A stretch of DNA of 64,000 bases from Plectrocnemia conspersa (Eukaryota; Arthropoda; Insecta; Trichoptera; Polycentropodidae). Of the stretch, positions 61,031 to 64,000 are shown piece by piece (the stretch's first letter is position 1; every line of letters begins with the position of its first letter). The translations under genes and the position numbers were made by a program. The notes beneath the pieces are model-generated. The model was not told the DNA's origin and did no database searches. It saw only the letters and a list, made by a program, of their open reading frames with translations. The DNA lies in the NCBI GenBank assembly GCA_009617715.1, contig VTFK01000146.1:496001-560000 (forward strand), given 5' to 3'.

Positions 61031-61599
61031 ATATGGGTTATTCCTTCTAATTGTAAATGAGTGTTATAGTTGATGAACCAGAACCAAAGGGTACTGTCGA
61101 CAATCAGATTATTCTTTATGAAGGCTCAGTAAGTTCCAAGAGACCTTACTAAGCATGCAAGCGTTCTGCTGCTATAGCGATACAAATATCAACGTTTCAT
61201 ATAAGATCCAATTGGTGCAAGATTGGGCAACTTGGCATACATATGTGACTATAATAGTAGTGAAAATATGTTTCCTAACAAACTGATATCCCATGCTCCC
61301 ACCGCAGCATAGATTTGACAGCTCTTGATTTTTTTATTGGTTTATATCAAAAGTCCAGTGTAACTTGAATAAATTAAAGTGACATTTAAACTACATGATT
61401 TTTCTGTTTATGTTCTTTCAGTGAAGAAAACTTTCATTATCATATGACCTGTAGTTTTTATTTAATTGAATTTTTAATAGTGTGAAAATTTATGGCTTAT
61501 TCTCTTTATTTTAAATCTATTTAAAGTTTGGATTAGAAATATAAAAACACGTCTAGCTAAATATATATTTTATGCATTAAAATGTTTTTTTTTTATCAA

Positions 61600-62290
61600 G
61601 ATGGGAATTTTATGAACCACTGCTTTCCTGTCGCACTCGCGAAAACGGCGGCGCACTCTTTTCGCGCGCCGATAACGAGAGCGATCAAAGGGCTCAAAGG
61701 GTTGCGAAATGAAATATTAAAGGGTTTAATTAACGGCTACAGCATCTCCGCGATGTGCCACATATTGTTTGATGGCATTTATGCCCAGAGCTTTATTAAT
61801 ACGAACGCACACGAGTAGACCACTACTATACTTTCCGTTCGACGGGTCCTTTGATGTTTTTCAAAAGGACTGTTCAACGAGTCCTTTTGTGTTCAGTGTA
61901 CATATATTTTTTAAACATACACGTTTAGGACGTACAAAAAGTGTCCTAAAGGGTGACGAGTCACCTTTCGAAATTAAATCTTTGACATTTCGTCGATGAA
62001 AATGTCAAACGGGTCAAATTGTAGAAAATGCAAGTCGATGGCAATTTTTTGGACTTTAGATTGAATTGAAATGAATTATTGTTACCCCATTTGGTGGCGA
62101 AAGGGATTGGAGTTTTAATCTTTTTAACACCTAATAATTCTGAACGTAATTAAAAAGGGTCTTTAGCCCATCTATCTTTCGGCGCATCTCCATTTAAAAT
62201 CTGTGATAGTTAGTTAACCGGCAGATGGGTCCTTCCCGGTCGTATAAAATCTTATAACAATTACTCTTTTTCGGTGGGGTTTCATTGCGT
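61600..62290. other. GC-richer island 34 with GTCCTTT repeats
   Basis: A non-coding island with CTCGCGAAAACGGCGGCGCAC-type CpG-rich DNA near 61636-61656. The word GTCCTTT or its complement occurs at 61846, 61864 and 61881. The last two form the hairpin at 61862-61889. Frames at 61582-61818 and 61769-61999 overlap and lack motifs. Confidence 0.45.
61862..61889. repeat. Perfect 10-bp hairpin, 8-nt loop
   Basis: CAAAAGGACT, loop GTTCAACG, AGTCCTTTTG. A third GTCCTTT lies 11 bases upstream of the left arm. Confidence 0.8.
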
Positions 62291-62689
62291 ATTATACAAT
62301 CAATCATAAGATAGAAATGTACATACATAAGTAATATACTAGTTAAAGCAAAGTTGGCCCTATTATATATCATATTAATTATAGTATAATATATAAAATT
62401 AAAATTAGTATTATTTGTAAACATATGTAGATAAAATATCTTTACATTTACATACTCTAATATATAAAATTACATTTGTACTTAATATTATAGCGCACAA
62501 TACTAATATATTATTATTTTAAGTAACAGATGGCAAATATGTTATAAAAAAAGCTTAGACGATCAATAGTTCAACAAATTACAATCATTTGAAATGCTAT
62601 AATTATATGAATGTAACTGTATAATTCCAGATGCATTTTATTACTATATATGTATAAAAAAATATCGAAACTGACGTTCGCAAATTGAC

Positions 62690-63190
62690 CCTAATATTTT
62701 TAGGGAATTATCTAGTGTGTGGTGCAAAGATGGTGGTACAATTAGCGCGACAGGAGATCCACAAATCACCTTTCACAAAGAGGGTACTAAATATAGTACC
62801 CTCGACACTAACCACCGCTTGCTAATTACCGCCGAACCAAGGGGGACTTTTGAGAAAAATTATCATTATTAATAATGATCACCATAGGTTAGGTTTGAAA
62901 TTATTCTTTTATTAAAAGTTTTAATTTTTTGAAGCAATATTTAACTGAAAATCTGGGTGATTTGTAAGCGAAGTCTGATTAAGATGTCCCATTGTGAGGA
63001 TGGTGTCGGAACCCTTAGCAAGGCTCAAGAATTCAACCCTTTCAAGAACTGTAATAACCGGGAGGGTGCGAGCCATTGAATCCAAAATAGAGATTAAATA
63101 ATATTGTCAAGAGTGCTAAATTCATTTCGGCTTTAATAAGTTTGGCGAAAATTAATATGTGCATCGCAGCTGTATGATGCGAGGGTTAAA
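62690..63190. other. GC-richer island 35 with hairpin
   Basis: A non-coding island with a perfect 10-bp hairpin at 62780-62803: GAGGGTACTA, AATA, TAGTACCCTC. The rest, to about 63190, has no open frame of note and ends near GCGAGGGTTAAAG. Confidence 0.45.
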
Positions 63191-63836
63191 GTATTAAAAT
63201 TACAGTATAATATACTTCATTTAATAAATACATATATTGTAGATATGTACATAATTTATTTTCATTTACAATATAGCTATTAGTATTTCTTTAACTTTAT
63301 TAAAATTACCAAAAATATATAAAACAAATTAGTAAAAGTAAAGATTAGTTATATTATTTTAAGATTTCCAAAATATGGTTTATCGGGTTTTGATACTTTG
63401 CCAATATTTTAATTAGGTTTGGAAGTAAATATTTTTTATAATTAATCCAAAGGGTTACTCTTTTATCAGTAGTCAATAATCTCAGGGTTGCGATAGACTA
63501 AAGTATAATTTGGGGGTTCGCATATAAATTTTGATTTATTATGTTGTGCCACGTAGTGTTTTTTATTTATTATTATATGTCATTGATATTTTGCTGTTGT
63601 ATTAAATACTGCGATTTTCAGAAGCTTTAGATTTACTACTTGAGCGTAAAAAGTATTTGCTCTTGCAAAGCAAGTTTATTCGTCGCGCCGTCGTTTACAG
63701 GCGTAAGCGCCGGTTGCATATTTTTGTCAGATTTGCATAAGCGATTTTTAACTTTTGGTAATTAATAGACAACCAGTGTCTATAAAATAAAACACAAAGT
63801 AATTCACTTTGACAAAATAAACCATTATGCTTGAAC
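63191..63836. other. AT-rich stretch with a small CpG-rich patch
   Basis: AT-rich DNA, then a patch at about 63680-63720 with CGTCGCGCCGTCG and GGCGTAAGCGCC. The latter is a perfect dyad, GGCG-TAAG-CGCC. No gene was seen. Confidence 0.4.
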
Positions 63837-63838
63837 TA

Positions 63839-64000
63839 CACTCTCTGGAAGTTGTCCGAACCGAAGTTACAACTGAAGTCGGCCGAGACCTACGACTTCG
63901 AGTAAGCGACCACACTGTCGCAAATTTCATATGCCGTCCGGACGGCGCCGGCATATTTGCGCGCGATCGAAAAATGTGCCAAATAATCGCAATTTTTAAA
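63839..64000 (+). mobile_element. Second copy of the TA-flanked element, cut by window edge
   Basis: It starts CACTCTCTGGAAGTTGTCCG right after a TA (63837-63838). For about 160 bases it follows the reverse complement of the right arm of the element at 41445-42530, down to TGCCAAATAATCGCAATTTT at the edge. Compared with that copy it lacks a GC-rich segment of roughly 40 bases between the GGCG and ATATTTGCGCGCG blocks. The far end lies outside the window. Confidence 0.88.

Overview
This window reads as non-coding, strongly AT-rich nuclear DNA from an animal, most likely an insect. The order cannot be fixed from the sequence. Reasons: there are no dense open reading frames, no operons and no ribosome-binding sites. 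There is one good spliced coding exon with a CAG|GTAAGT donor. There are remnants of non-LTR retrotransposons, and small DNA transposons with TA or TTAA target duplications. Almost all open frames of 60-107 codons lack splice sites, family motifs or coding character and are treated as chance.

The window is a mosaic. Extremely AT-rich stretches, several of them decayed tandem repeats with units of roughly 180-290 bp, alternate with some thirty islands of 200-900 bp of visibly higher GC. The islands are mostly not protein coding. They hold short perfect inverted repeats, CRE-like sites, clustered TGACC half-sites and a recurring GAGCTT/AAGCTC palindrome. This layout is what one expects of a regulatory desert or very long introns around a developmental gene, but that is inference.

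The only supported host gene is the exon at 27855-28001 (+), 49 codons, phase 0. It is preceded by a higher-GC stretch at 26870-27320 that could hold its promoter or 5' leader. Everything to its right, at least 36 kb, would be its first intron unless exons were missed. The protein was not recognised.

Mobile elements: two copies of one minus-strand non-LTR element (about 17030-18080 and 28970-29860), a third and different minus-strand 3' end (57965-58560), and a plus-strand one with endonuclease and reverse transcriptase scraps in one frame (40445-40762). A 1086-bp TA-flanked element lies at 41445-42530, with a second copy running off the right edge (63839-64000). An 857-bp TA-flanked element (38424-39280) carries a 105-bp TTAA-flanked element nested inside it (38645-38749). 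Two further TTAA-flanked elements lie at 34185-34392 and 54877-55110. A possible solo LTR lies at 59610-59801. No tRNA, rRNA, CRISPR or known microRNA was recognised by eye.
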